Assembly: GCF_011300455.1 (NCBI RefSeq) | Contig: NZ_CP049869.1 | Location: 1,302,001-1,366,000 of the forward strand | Length of the DNA: 64,000 nt | Reading direction: 5' to 3' | From: Sphingomonas piscis | GTDB lineage: Bacteria > Pseudomonadota > Alphaproteobacteria > Sphingomonadales > Sphingomonadaceae | Shown here: piece after piece, positions 1 through 9,077 of the stretch | Layout: each line of letters opens with the position of its first letter | Numbering within the stretch: position 1 is the first letter of the stretch | The notes under the pieces: generated by a model | The model's input: only the letters and a program-made list of their open reading frames with translations | Told to the model about the DNA's origin: nothing | Databases searched by the model: none | Program-made: the position numbers and the translations under genes

Positions 1-597
1 TATCGCGGCTGGGTCAGCTGCACCGGTCCGCGCGCCTGCTATGATGAGGGCAAGCGCGCTGCTGAAACATTGGCGTTCGACTTCCTTCGCGCCGGCCGCG
101 CCGACGTTCGCGTCGCCCGAATTTTCAACACCTACGGCCCACGCATGCGCTGCGACGACGGCCGCGTCGTCTCCAACTACATCTGCCAGGCGATCGAAGG
201 CGCGGACGTCACCATCTATGGCGACGGCTCGCAAACGCGCAGCTTCTGCTATGTCGACGATCTGGTCGAGGGCTTGTGCCGCCTGATGGACAGCGAGAGC
301 GCGGTCGGCATGCCGGTCAATCTCGGCAACCCCAACGAGCTGACGGTGGGCAACCTTGCCGACCTGGTGATCGAGATGACCGGCTCCAGCTCGCGCAAGG
401 TGCATGAACCGCTGCCCGTCGACGACCCCCGCCGCCGCAAGCCGAACATCGCCCGAGCCCAGGAGCTACTCGGCTGGGAACCGACGGTGGAACTCCGCCG
501 CGGCCTTGAGTCTGCGATTGCCTGGTTCTCACAAGCCGGCAACCGCAACATCGAAGAAGACCGGATCGACGTGCCCCTAACCGTCGCAGCCGAATAA
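1..597 (+). CDS. NAD-dependent sugar epimerase/dehydratase, UDP-glucuronate decarboxylase-like (5' truncated)
   Basis: The reading frame is open from the first base, so the gene begins upstream of the window and only about 198 C-terminal residues are present. The visible part opens with the short-chain dehydrogenase active-site helix (ACYDEGKR: catalytic Tyr and Lys spaced YxxxK). It continues with the substrate-binding block RIFNTYGPRM, the GDGSQTRSFCYVDDLV segment and a C-terminal NPNELTV/LGWEP region. These are hallmarks of extended SDR enzymes acting on nucleotide sugars, closest in pattern to UDP-glucuronate decarboxylase (UDP-xylose synthase). A cytosolic role in nucleotide-sugar supply is inferred. 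It sits 15 bases before a dehydrogenase gene on the same strand. Exact substrate is uncertain because the Rossmann N-terminus is missing. Confidence 0.85.
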   Translation, partial: YRGWVSCTGPRACYDEGKRAAETLAFDFLRAGRADVRVARIFNTYGPRMRCDDGRVVSNYICQAIEGADVTIYGDGSQTRSFCYVDDLVEGLCRLMDSESAVGMPVNLGNPNELTVGNLADLVIEMTGSSSRKVHEPLPVDDPRRRKPNIARAQELLGWEPTVELRRGLESAIAWFSQAGNRNIEEDRIDVPLTVAAE

Positions 598-612
598 GGA
601 AAGACCATTGCA

Positions 613-1587
613 ATGAACGTTCCGGCGGGCACCATGCGCGCCGCGGTGCTGACTGGCCCGCGTAGCTTCACCATCCAGGATGTTCCATTGCCCCAGCCGG
701 GGGCTCTCCAGGTGCGCATCCGCTTGGAGGGCTGCGGCGTTTGCCCCTCCAACCTGACGCCCTGGCATGGCCCCGAGTGGATGAACTTCCCGACAGACCC
801 TGGCGCGCTCGGCCATGAGGCATGGGGCGAAGTGGACGCGGTCGGCGATGGCGTAACCGACGTGCAGGTCGGCGACCGCGTTGCGGCGCTGAGTGGTAAG
901 GCCTACGCGCAATATGACGTCGCTGACGCCGTCGCTGTCGTGAAGCTTCCGGACTCGCTCAAGGACCTCGATCTCCCCGGGGAGCCCTTCGGCTGCGCGA
1001 TGAACATCTTCCGCCGCAGCGACATCAAGGCCGGCCAGACCGTCGCCATCCTCGGCATCGGCTTCCTGGGCGCCATCCTCGTCCGCCTGGCCAGCAACGC
1101 CGGCGCCCGAGTCATCGCCATCTCGCGCCGTCAGGAGTCGCTTGACCTTGCGAAGGAGATGGGCGCCGCCGAGACCATCCCGATGCACGATCACTACGAG
1201 ATCATCGATCAGGTGAAGCAGCTTACCGGTGAGCGCTTCTGCGAGCGCGTGATCGAAGCCGTCGGAAAGCAATGGCCGCTCGACCTTGCCGCCGAACTCA
1301 CGGCCGAGGGCGGCCGGCTCGTGATCGCCGGCTACCACCAGGACGGCCCGCGACAGGTCAACATGCAGCTGTGGAACTGGCGCGGCTTCGATGTCGTCAA
1401 CGCCCACGAGCGCGACCCGCAAGTGGCGCTTCAGGGGGTGAAGGATGCGGTGGCCGCGATCGACGGTGGTCTGATCGACCCCAGAATGCTGATCACCCAC
1501 CGCTACCCGCTCGACCGGATCGACGAAGCGCTGCAGGCCACCGAGGACCGCCCCGGAAATTTCGTCAAAGCCGTCATTGTCCCCTGA
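613..1587 (+). CDS. Medium-chain alcohol dehydrogenase (MDR) family protein
   Basis: A 324-residue MDR-superfamily oxidoreductase. Residues about 35-45 contain the catalytic-zinc Cys region (EGCGVCPSN), followed by GHEAWGEVDAVGDGV around residue 65. The nucleotide-binding Rossmann turn is near residue 145 (ILGIGFLGA). The structural-zinc lobe with four closely spaced cysteines is absent, so this is a single-zinc or zinc-poor subgroup resembling sugar-alcohol dehydrogenases. A purine-rich AAGGAAAG lies about 10 bases upstream of the ATG; an internal ATG at 634 is an alternative start. It lies between a nucleotide-sugar epimerase and a Gfo/Idh oxidoreductase, suggesting sugar redox chemistry. 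The substrate cannot be read from the sequence. Confidence 0.8.
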   Translation: MNVPAGTMRAAVLTGPRSFTIQDVPLPQPGALQVRIRLEGCGVCPSNLTPWHGPEWMNFPTDPGALGHEAWGEVDAVGDGVTDVQVGDRVAALSGKAYAQYDVADAVAVVKLPDSLKDLDLPGEPFGCAMNIFRRSDIKAGQTVAILGIGFLGAILVRLASNAGARVIAISRRQESLDLAKEMGAAETIPMHDHYEIIDQVKQLTGERFCERVIEAVGKQWPLDLAAELTAEGGRLVIAGYHQDGPRQVNMQLWNWRGFDVVNAHERDPQVALQGVKDAVAAIDGGLIDPRMLITHRYPLDRIDEALQATEDRPGNFVKAVIVP

Positions 1588-1588
1588 C

Positions 1589-2565
1589 ATGTTGCGCCTA
1601 GGATTTCTCGGCACCGGCTGGATCGGCCGCAACCGCATGGAAGCAATGCTCGCCACCGGCTTGGCCCAGGCCGCCGCAATCTGCGACCCCAACCCGCAGA
1701 TGCTTGAGGAAGCGCGTGCATCCGCTCCCAACGCGGGGTCGTCCCCGACCTCGACGCCATGCTCGCGCTCGGCCTCGACGGCGTGGTCATCGCCACCCCC
1801 AGCGCCCTCCACGCCGAGCAGTCGATCGCGGCGCTCAACGCCGGGGCCGCCGTCTTCTGCCAGAAGCCGCTCGCCCGCACCGCTGCGGAAGTTCAGTCCG
1901 TCCTCGACGCGGCCCAACGCAACGACCGTCTGCTCGGAGTCGACCTCTCCTACCGCCACACCGCCGCCATGCAGGCCGTGCGCGAACAAGTGGGCTCCGG
2001 CGCGCTGGGTCATGTATTCGCCGCCGACCTTACTTTCCACAACGCGTACGGCCCCGGTGCCGGCTGGTTCTGGGACCCGGCACTATCCGGCGGCGGTTGC
2101 CTGATCGACCTAGGAGTTCACCTCGTCGATCTCGCGTTGTGGATGTTCGATTTCCCCGAGGTGACCAGCGCCACCGCCTCCCTCTTTCGCGACGGACGCC
2201 CGCTCCAGCCGAATGAGGTTGAGGATTACGCCGTCGGCACGCTCCAAGTCGCGACCGGCGCGACCGTCCGCATCGCCTGCTCCTGGAACCTGTCCGCCGG
2301 CACCGATGCAGTGATCGAAGCCAAATTTTTCGGCAGCCAAGGCGGCGCCGCGATGCGCAACGTCGACGGATCCTTCTTCGACTTCACCGCCGAACGGTAC
2401 GAGGGCCGCAACACAAGCACCCTGACCACCCCGCCCGACGAATGGGGTGCCCGCGCCGCTGCCGACTGGGTCCGAACGCTCGCCGGCGGCGGTCGCTTCG
2501 CCGAGAGCACCACGGGTCTGCTCGACAGCGCCCGCGCCCTCGACCGTCTCTACGGACGCAGCTAA
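1589..2565 (+). pseudogene. Gfo/Idh/MocA-family oxidoreductase, disrupted by one frameshift
   Basis: The N-terminus (from ATG 1589, MLRLGFLGTGWIGRNR, a Rossmann fingerprint) is in one frame. The rest (from about 1739, VVPDLDAMLALGLDGVV, then FCQKPLARTAAEV with the conserved EKPxA-like lysine motif, and GGGCLIDLGVHLVDLALWMF) is in the -1 frame. The switch falls on GGGG at 1735-1738. One extra G gives a seamless protein of about 325 residues, normal for the family. Such enzymes are NAD(P)-dependent sugar or cyclitol dehydrogenases. The ATG overlaps the 3' end of the upstream MDR gene (stop 1585-1587), implying coexpression. Because only one base is missing and the downstream frame is perfectly conserved-looking, a sequencing error or very recent mutation is likely. 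A -1 slip on GGG would also restore the frame. Confidence 0.8.
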
Positions 2566-2590
2566 GCAATCCCCGAAAAAGGGGAAGCCG

Positions 2591-3520
2591 ATGCCAGCGC
2601 CATTCGACAAAGTCGCCATCATCGGCCTCGGCCTGATCGGTTCCTCCATCGCCCGCGCTACTCGCGAAGCAATGCCGGGCCTTCAGCTGTCCGGCTTTGA
2701 CGCGGAAGACGGTATTCGCGATCGTGCAAGGGGGCTTCAGCTTGTCGACCAACTCCCGGACGATGCCGCGGAAGCCGTGGATAACGCCGACCTTGTCATC
2801 CTGTGCGTTCCCGTCGGTGCGATGGGCGCCGCAGCCGCTGCCATCGCGCCCAGTCTGAAACCGGCGGCGATTATTACAGATGTCGGTTCATCCAAGGCGT
2901 CGGTAGCTGAAACGCTCCGCCAGGCGCTCCCCGGCGCCACGATCATCCCCGGCCACCCGATCGCCGGCACCGAGAACAGTGGCCCCGAAGCGGGTTTCGC
3001 GACGCTCTTCAAGGGCCGCTGGTCGATCCTCACCCCCGCCGCCGATGCGCCGATGCACGCGATCGAGAAGCTCACGGCCTTCTGGTCAGCCCTCGGCGCC
3101 AAGGTCGAATGCATGGACCCGCGGCAGCACGACCTTACGCTCGCCGTCACCAGCCATCTGCCGCACCTCATCGCCTACACGATTGTCGGAACCGCCAGGG
3201 AGTTGGAGAATGTCACCGAAGGCGAGGTGATCAAGTATAGCGCCGGCGGCTTCCGCGACTTCACCCGCATCGCCGCCAGCAATCCGACCATGTGGCGCGA
3301 CATCTTCCTCAGCAACAAGGAAGCGGTGCTGGACGTCCTCGATCGCTTTCGCGGCGATCTCGCGGGCCTCGAACAGGCAATCCGCGACGACGACGGTGCG
3401 ACCTTGCACGACTGGTTCAGCCGAACCCGTGCCATCCGCCGCGCCATCATCGACCAGGGTCAAGATGTCGCCGCCGCGGACTTCGGCCGAGCATCCAGCC
3501 CGGCGCAACCCAAGGGTTGA
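2591..3520 (+). CDS. tyrA: Prephenate/arogenate dehydrogenase
   Basis: A 309-residue NAD(P)-dependent dehydrogenase of tyrosine biosynthesis, oxidatively decarboxylating prephenate or arogenate. The dinucleotide fold is at the N-terminus (KVAIIGLGLIGSS, residues 6-18). VGSSKASV and IIPGHPIAGTENSGP (around residues 100-125), HLPHLIAY and the GGFRDFTRIAASNPTMW block are all characteristic of TyrA. The start at 2591 is chosen because the Rossmann motif begins right after it; the open frame further upstream overlaps the Gfo/Idh gene and is not conserved-looking. A GGGGAAG ribosome-binding site precedes it. It ends 4 bases before the MFS gene. No chorismate mutase or ACT domain is present. Confidence 0.9.
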   Translation: MPAPFDKVAIIGLGLIGSSIARATREAMPGLQLSGFDAEDGIRDRARGLQLVDQLPDDAAEAVDNADLVILCVPVGAMGAAAAAIAPSLKPAAIITDVGSSKASVAETLRQALPGATIIPGHPIAGTENSGPEAGFATLFKGRWSILTPAADAPMHAIEKLTAFWSALGAKVECMDPRQHDLTLAVTSHLPHLIAYTIVGTARELENVTEGEVIKYSAGGFRDFTRIAASNPTMWRDIFLSNKEAVLDVLDRFRGDLAGLEQAIRDDDGATLHDWFSRTRAIRRAIIDQGQDVAAADFGRASSPAQPKG

Positions 3521-3524
3521 ACGG

Positions 3525-4814
3525 ATGACCGACAGCGCTCCTGAACGCCGCAACACGGCGCGTATTCTCACTGCCAGCCTCGTCGGCACCTCCGTCGAAT
3601 TCTACGACTTCTACATCTATGCGACGGCGACCAGCCTGGTCTTCGGGCCGTTGTTCTTCCCCGCCAGCTCGCCGTCCGTGCAGCTCCTCTTCTCCTACGC
3701 AAGCTTCGGCCTGGCCTTCCTCGCGCGGCCCTTGGGCGGCATTTTATTCGGCCATTTCGGCGACCGCGTCGGGCGGAAGTCGACACTGGTCGCATCCCTC
3801 CTGCTGATGGGAGTTTCGACAGCGGCCATCGCCATTCTTCCAACCTATGCGATGATCGGCTGGGTCGCTCCTCTGCTTCTGTGCCTTCTTCGCTTCGGGC
3901 AGGGGCTTGGCCTGGGCGGCGAGTGGAGCGGCGCAGCGCTGCTCGCCGTCGAGAACGCACCGAAGGGATGGCGTGCCCGCTACGGAATGATGCCGCAGCT
4001 CGGCGCGCCCGTGGGCTTCATTGCGGCGAACGGCTTCTTCCTGATCCTGGCGGTGACCCTGACACCCGACCAGTTCCGCGACTGGGGCTGGCGGGTGCCG
4101 TTTCTCGCAAGCGCCGCGCTTGTGGCGCTGGGCCTTTGGGTGCGGCTGAAGCTAACGGAGACCGCCGCCTTTGCCGCGGCAGTTCGGGATGAAGCGCCGG
4201 AGCGAGTCCCGGTGAAATCCTTGCTGAAGGATCATCTCGGCCCGACGCTCGCCGGGACCCTGGGCGTGATCTGCTGCTTTGCCCTCTACTACATCGCGAC
4301 GGCCTTCGCGCTGGGTTTCGGCACGACCCAATTGGGCTACGATCGCTCGTCCTTCCTCCAGGCGCAGCTCGGCGCCATCCTGTTCATGGCGGTCGGCATC
4401 CTCATCTCGGGCTGGCTTGCCGATAAGAGCAGTGAGCGCCGGGTACTGCTTGGCGGCTGTCTTGCGACGATCCTGGTCGGGGCCACGCTTCCCGCCCTGC
4501 TCGGCAGCGGCTCTCTGGCCGGAGTCTTTGCCTTTATGGCGCTCGCATTGCTCGCCATGGGCTTCGTTTACGGGCCGCTCGGCGCATGGCTGCCGAGCCT
4601 CTTCCCGGCACGGGTGCGCTACACCGGCACTTCGGTCGCGTTCAATCTCGGCGGGGTCATTGGCGGAGGGCTGACCCCCGCATTAGCGCAGCTGATGGCC
4701 GAGCGGGGCGGCCTTATTCCGGTTGGCGCCTATCTGGCAGGCGCAGCGGTGTTGAGCGCCGTCGGCCTTATGGCCGCAGGCAAGCGCAACGAGGGATCGA
4801 CACTGGACCAATGA
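3525..4814 (+). CDS. MFS transporter, metabolite:H+ symporter (MHS) family
   Basis: A 429-residue inner-membrane transporter with about 12 hydrophobic segments. The N-terminal signature VEFYDFYIYATATSLVF and the loop GHFGDRVGRKSTL (the conserved MFS loop 2-3 motif) place it in the metabolite:proton symporter subfamily, whose members carry shikimate, proline/betaine, citrate, alpha-ketoglutarate and aromatic acids. The second-half repeat WLADKSSERRVLL is also visible. The start was set at ATG 3525, 4 bases after tyrA, since the longer open frame runs back through tyrA. Linkage to tyrA hints at an aromatic or carboxylate substrate but that is inference. It converges on the GH20 gene with 22 bases between stops. 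Confidence 0.88.
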   Translation: MTDSAPERRNTARILTASLVGTSVEFYDFYIYATATSLVFGPLFFPASSPSVQLLFSYASFGLAFLARPLGGILFGHFGDRVGRKSTLVASLLLMGVSTAAIAILPTYAMIGWVAPLLLCLLRFGQGLGLGGEWSGAALLAVENAPKGWRARYGMMPQLGAPVGFIAANGFFLILAVTLTPDQFRDWGWRVPFLASAALVALGLWVRLKLTETAAFAAAVRDEAPERVPVKSLLKDHLGPTLAGTLGVICCFALYYIATAFALGFGTTQLGYDRSSFLQAQLGAILFMAVGILISGWLADKSSERRVLLGGCLATILVGATLPALLGSGSLAGVFAFMALALLAMGFVYGPLGAWLPSLFPARVRYTGTSVAFNLGGVIGGGLTPALAQLMAERGGLIPVGAYLAGAAVLSAVGLMAAGKRNEGSTLDQ

Positions 4815-4836
4815 GGCAGCGACCTCACGCAATCCC

Positions 4837-7374
4837 TTAGGGGCGAACGGCCTCAACGATCCGGCTCGATCGGTCACCCAACGGGGTCGTTGTACGAAGC
4901 TGAACGGATGACGAGACCGGAATTGGTCGCAGGTACGTCTGCCATTGTCCTCCGTGAACACGATACTCGATCGGTGTTCCGGGAAGTTCGGAGTTCGCCT
5001 CGAGCATTCCGGTCACGCGGGCACCGGGCGGTGCCAGGCGGTACTGGATGCCGGCGACGCTCAGCTGGGCGAGGTGGAACGGCAGCTTGCCCGCGAAGGC
5101 TGCCCAGTCCTGCCGGAGCGCGGCGCCGACGTCCTTGTCCCCATAGCCGTAGGTCGCGCCTGGCTTGGACACGACTTCCCAGGGTGCGCGATGCCAGGCG
5201 CGCTCGGCGAAGGCGAGCAGGCGCGGGAACAGCATCTGGTCCACGAGCGCATCGCTCCGCACCGTCTCGCTCCACAGCTGCGCCTGCATGCCGGCGATGC
5301 GCGGGATGACCGCCGGCGCGGTCACCGTCACCGCCTGGTTCCTGCTGTTCTTCATCACGGCCGCATTGGCCGCGAGACTCTCCGGCATGAAGCTGAAGAC
5401 CTTGAACGTGTCGGTACCCCGCGTCGGCCAGTCGTAGCCGCGCTCCAGAGGGTGCGGCGCATACGGCACGTCGAAGTAAAGCACCGTCGGAACGGAGATG
5501 ACGGCGTCCCAACCGCGGCCGGCATGATCGGCCGTCTCGGCCGGAGCGGCGGTGAACAGGTCGCTCCAGATGTTCGACTGCACCTTGGCGGGCATTTTGG
5601 CTGGATCGACATGCCCCATCCCATCGCTCCAGCCGCCCACGGCAATACCGCGGCGAGCTAGCGAGGCCGAGACTTTCTCGATGAACATGGCGCCGAGTTG
5701 CGGGGCCGTGCGACGGGTTGCCGCCATTACCTTCTTGCAGGCCGGAGAGTTGGTCCACGCGCCGGCGGTCTCATCCGCGCCGATGTGGTAGGTCTTCAGC
5801 GGCGTTCCGGCTGCCGCGTGCATGGCGACGACGTCGTCGATGACTTCGTCGAGAAAGCGATAGGTGCTTTCGAGACAGACGTTGAGCGTGTTGTCCGAAT
5901 AGTGTTGGACGCTGCTGTACTTGGTCCTGTCCGCCGGTTCGACGAGGCGGAACCGCTCCGCCTCCGCTCGCTGGCCCATCCGCATCAAGCGCCGGTAGCG
6001 GGCCTCCATCGACCGGATCGCCGCACGGGAGTGGCCGGGCATGTCGAAGGAGGGGATCACCTCGATGTGGCGCGCCTTGGCCGCCTGCAGGATCTCGCGA
6101 TAGTCGGCCTGCGTCAGGAAGCCGTTCACCGCCGCGTCGCGGTCGGGCCCCGACCCGAGTTGCGGCAGCAGGCAACGGTCTTCGGCGGGATCGAAGCAGC
6201 GGAAGCCGCCGACCTCCGTCAATTCGGGGAAGCGGCCTATCTGCAGCCGCCACCCTTCGTCGTCGCCCAGGTGCAGGTGCAGCTTGTTGAGCTTGTAGAC
6301 TGCCATTCGGTCGATCAGCTTCAGCACTTGGCCTTTGCTGTGGAAGTTGCGGGCGAGGTCGAGGTGGAGCCCGCGAAATGGCAGGCGCGATTCGTCGTCG
6401 ATCACCAGCGGGCGCAACATGCCCTTTTCGAACGCGACCTGCTGGGCGAGCGACTGCAGCGCATTGGCCGCCCCGGCCGGGGTTGCGGCTTCAATCTGAA
6501 TGGCGCCATCGGCTGCCCGAAGCCGGTACGCGTCCGCCTTCAAATCGGCTGCGCCAACGCGGATGCGCAGGTCGGGCCCGCGCTCGAACGATGGAACGCC
6601 ATCGTCTGAAAGCCGGTCCAGCGCCGCGGCCACATCGCTTCGCTGCAGGCCCGCCAGTCGCAAGGTCACGCCGCCGCGCAGGTCGACGGGTTGGCCGCCG
6701 GGCCGGGACACGAAAATCGGCGTTGGGATGATGGCGATGTCCGGTGAGGTAGCGGCTCCACGACTTGCGTAGAGGTCGAACGCCCGGTCCGCCGTCAGCC
6801 AGCGCGTATCGTCGTTCGGGCCTGCCGTTGCCAGGCGCTGCTCGTCCGTCATCGGGGCCACAAACGGCAGCAATTCCATTCCGCTCGCAGGGTCGATCCG
6901 CGGCTTGGTCGCGTCGATCACGCGGGCCTGGAGCGTTCCCGAAGCAACGAACATGTTCGGCATCGGATAATAAGCGGAGAAGAAGTGACCGCCGGTCCAA
7001 AGCTGCAGCCGGTAGGTGGCGCCTCCGGCAAGATGCACGTCGGCGCGGGGCTCGATAACGTGGAGGTCGCCGTTGAGGTGCCGAACCTCGAACGCGTTGC
7101 TGACGCCCTCGATCACCGGGCTGACCGAACTGAAGTAAAGCTTGAACCGGCCGGCAGCGATGTCTGACGGAACCGTCCTAGGCATGGTCAGATCGAGGTG
7201 CGACAGGAAGCAGCCGCTCGCCTGCTGGGGACAGGTTGGCGGCCGATTATCCACGATGGTCAGTCGCACGCCCATGTTGCGGGCCAGTGCGTCGACCTCG
7301 CCTTGGGTTTGGGCGACGGCGGGGGCGAAACAGCCGATGCCGGCCAGCAGGGCGAAAAGACGTGCGACCTTCAC
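4837..7374 (-). CDS. Beta-N-acetylhexosaminidase, glycoside hydrolase family 20
   Basis: An 845-residue exported enzyme releasing terminal GlcNAc from chitin oligosaccharides. A signal peptide covers residues 1-22 (ends PAVAQ). An N-terminal carbohydrate-binding-like region occupies about 30-170, a GH20b alpha/beta domain about 205-325 and the catalytic TIM barrel about 330-700. The barrel carries HLHLGDDEGWRLQI and the catalytic Asp-Glu pair in HIGADETAGAW (D534, E535). The C-terminus has an immunoglobulin-like tail. Start is GTG overlapping the stop of the EIIBC gene (GTGA at 7371-7374), so translation is probably coupled. It is the last gene of the minus-strand nag uptake operon and supplies the sugar imported by the upstream PTS, most likely in the periplasm. 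Confidence 0.95.
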   Translation of the reverse strand: MKVARLFALLAGIGCFAPAVAQTQGEVDALARNMGVRLTIVDNRPPTCPQQASGCFLSHLDLTMPRTVPSDIAAGRFKLYFSSVSPVIEGVSNAFEVRHLNGDLHVIEPRADVHLAGGATYRLQLWTGGHFFSAYYPMPNMFVASGTLQARVIDATKPRIDPASGMELLPFVAPMTDEQRLATAGPNDDTRWLTADRAFDLYASRGAATSPDIAIIPTPIFVSRPGGQPVDLRGGVTLRLAGLQRSDVAAALDRLSDDGVPSFERGPDLRIRVGAADLKADAYRLRAADGAIQIEAATPAGAANALQSLAQQVAFEKGMLRPLVIDDESRLPFRGLHLDLARNFHSKGQVLKLIDRMAVYKLNKLHLHLGDDEGWRLQIGRFPELTEVGGFRCFDPAEDRCLLPQLGSGPDRDAAVNGFLTQADYREILQAAKARHIEVIPSFDMPGHSRAAIRSMEARYRRLMRMGQRAEAERFRLVEPADRTKYSSVQHYSDNTLNVCLESTYRFLDEVIDDVVAMHAAAGTPLKTYHIGADETAGAWTNSPACKKVMAATRRTAPQLGAMFIEKVSASLARRGIAVGGWSDGMGHVDPAKMPAKVQSNIWSDLFTAAPAETADHAGRGWDAVISVPTVLYFDVPYAPHPLERGYDWPTRGTDTFKVFSFMPESLAANAAVMKNSRNQAVTVTAPAVIPRIAGMQAQLWSETVRSDALVDQMLFPRLLAFAERAWHRAPWEVVSKPGATYGYGDKDVGAALRQDWAAFAGKLPFHLAQLSVAGIQYRLAPPGARVTGMLEANSELPGTPIEYRVHGGQWQTYLRPIPVSSSVQLRTTTPLGDRSSRIVEAVRP

Positions 7375-9077
7375 CTTGTTACCCCTTCACGCAAACCCTC
7401 GCCAAAATGCAGATGCAGCAGCGGAACGTCGCCGACCAGCAGATGAAGTCGGCGATCGTCGACGAAGGCGGCGCCGTGCGGCACTGCCTTGCCGAGAGCA
7501 TCAAGGTCGACGCGAGCGCGATCGGCGACTTTGACGCTCAGCCGACCGGCCTTGTCGTGCCAGCCCCTGACGTTTGATGGACCGCCGAGCGCGCCGAGAA
7601 TGGCTTCGGCATCTGGCGCGAAGGGCCCCACCGCCGGCGCGCGCGCAAGCTCTGCACGAATGTTGGACGCGACCTGATCGGCCACCGGGCCGAGAACGAC
7701 CTGCAGCAAGCCGGGTCCGGGACGAACGAACCCGCGCGCGCCCAACCTTCTGAGGCGCGCCTCGTCGATCGCTGCCTCCCCGACGTTCAGGCGCAGCCTG
7801 GTGGTGCATGCGTCCACGCTCCGGAGGTTCGCCGAACCGCCGAGCGCCTGAATGAAGGCGCCCGCCTTGACGTCGTCGGTGCCCTTCTCGGCGATTGTCT
7901 CGCCCGCCGGTTCCCGCCCGGGCGTCAGCAGGTTTAAGCGGGTGATGCAGAAGCGGAAGGCGGCATAATAGATGCCGGCATAGGCCAGCCCCACCGGCAG
8001 CAGCAGCAAGGGCCGGGTCGACTGGCGGAAGTTCAGAACATAGTCGAACAGGCCCGCCGAAAAGCCGAAACCTAGCCTGACCCCAAGCGCGTCCATCAGC
8101 GCCATCGACACACCGGTCAGAACCGCATGCACCAGGTAGAGCAAGGGCGCGAGGAACATGAAGGTGAACTCGATCGGCTCGGTGACGCCGGTGAGAAAGC
8201 TGGTGAGCGCAAGGCTCGTCAGCATGCCGCCGACGAGCGTGCGGCGTTCGGGCGGCGCCGAATGGTACATGGCGAGACAGGCGGCTGGCAGGCCGAACAT
8301 CATCACCGGGAAAAAGCCCGACATGAACTGGCCCGCGCTGGGGTCACCGGCGAAGAAGCGCTTCAGGTCGCCCGTCGTCCCGTGAAAGTCGCCGACGATG
8401 AACCAGGCGAGATTGTTGAGGATGTGGTGAAGGCCGGTGATGATCAGCAGCCGGTTCAACAGACCATAGAGGAAGAGGCCGACGCCGCCTGCCTGAACCA
8501 CCCAATGGCTGAGCGCATCGATGCCGCCCGCAAGGATGGGGAAGCCCAGTCCGAAGATGATCGCGCCGAGCACCCCCGCAACGCCCGCCGCGATCGGGAC
8601 GAACCGACGGCCGCCGAAAAAGGCGAGATACTCAGGAAGCCGAATGTTGCTGTAGCGGTTGTACAGCCACCCCGAGACCAGCCCGGCCGCAATTCCGCAT
8701 GGGACGCTGAGCTTGGCCATCTGCTTGGCCTTCCACGCCGCCACCGCCAGGTCGACGGCGGCCTGATCGGTAAATCCGCCGTTCGCCTCCGGAGGTACGG
8801 CCATCAGCGCTTTCGCTCCCTCAACGGCAACGAAGTAGGCGACCGCACCGGCGAGCCCGGCCGCCCCATGGTTCTCGCGCGCAAGTCCCACCGCCACGCC
8901 GATGGCGAACAAGATACCGAGGTTGGAGAAGATCGCTTCGCCGGCTGCGGCGATGAAGGTGAGGTTGAGCAGGTCCGGTTGCCCGAGCCGAAGCAGCATC
9001 GCGGCAACCGGCAGCACGGCAATCGGCAGCATCAGCGCGCGGCCGAGCGGCTGAAGCTTGTCCAACCCGATCCGCAT
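7371..9077 (-). CDS. nagE: PTS N-acetylglucosamine transporter EIIBC, with a second degenerate EIIB domain
   Basis: A 568-residue PTS permease. EIIC (residues 1 to about 385) is multi-spanning and includes FFGGRRFVPI (153-162), LLIITGLHHILNN and GVTEPIEFTFMF, all typical of the GlcNAc/glucose family. The first EIIB domain (about 403-478) has the phosphorylatable cysteine in VDACTTRLRL (Cys424). A second EIIB-like copy (about 488-562) aligns with the first but the cysteine position is replaced (NVRGWHDKAGRL), so it cannot accept phosphate there. EIIA is not fused; it resides in the neighbouring EI fusion. ATG 9077 overlaps the stop of the upstream gene by one base. The longer open frame reaching 9899 is antisense-style noise inside the upstream gene. 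Confidence 0.93.
   Translation of the reverse strand: MRIGLDKLQPLGRALMLPIAVLPVAAMLLRLGQPDLLNLTFIAAAGEAIFSNLGILFAIGVAVGLARENHGAAGLAGAVAYFVAVEGAKALMAVPPEANGGFTDQAAVDLAVAAWKAKQMAKLSVPCGIAAGLVSGWLYNRYSNIRLPEYLAFFGGRRFVPIAAGVAGVLGAIIFGLGFPILAGGIDALSHWVVQAGGVGLFLYGLLNRLLIITGLHHILNNLAWFIVGDFHGTTGDLKRFFAGDPSAGQFMSGFFPVMMFGLPAACLAMYHSAPPERRTLVGGMLTSLALTSFLTGVTEPIEFTFMFLAPLLYLVHAVLTGVSMALMDALGVRLGFGFSAGLFDYVLNFRQSTRPLLLLPVGLAYAGIYYAAFRFCITRLNLLTPGREPAGETIAEKGTDDVKAGAFIQALGGSANLRSVDACTTRLRLNVGEAAIDEARLRRLGARGFVRPGPGLLQVVLGPVADQVASNIRAELARAPAVGPFAPDAEAILGALGGPSNVRGWHDKAGRLSVKVADRARVDLDALGKAVPHGAAFVDDRRLHLLVGDVPLLHLHFGEGLREGVTR

Noticed and set aside
577..2040. A 487-codon minus-strand open frame opposite the MDR and Gfo/Idh genes
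   Set aside because: No recognisable domain, and both plus-strand genes show clear family motifs.
3525..4814. The MFS transporter as part of the nag regulon
   Set aside because: It is of the metabolite:H+ symporter group, lies on the opposite strand and is tightly linked to tyrA, not to the GlcNAc genes.
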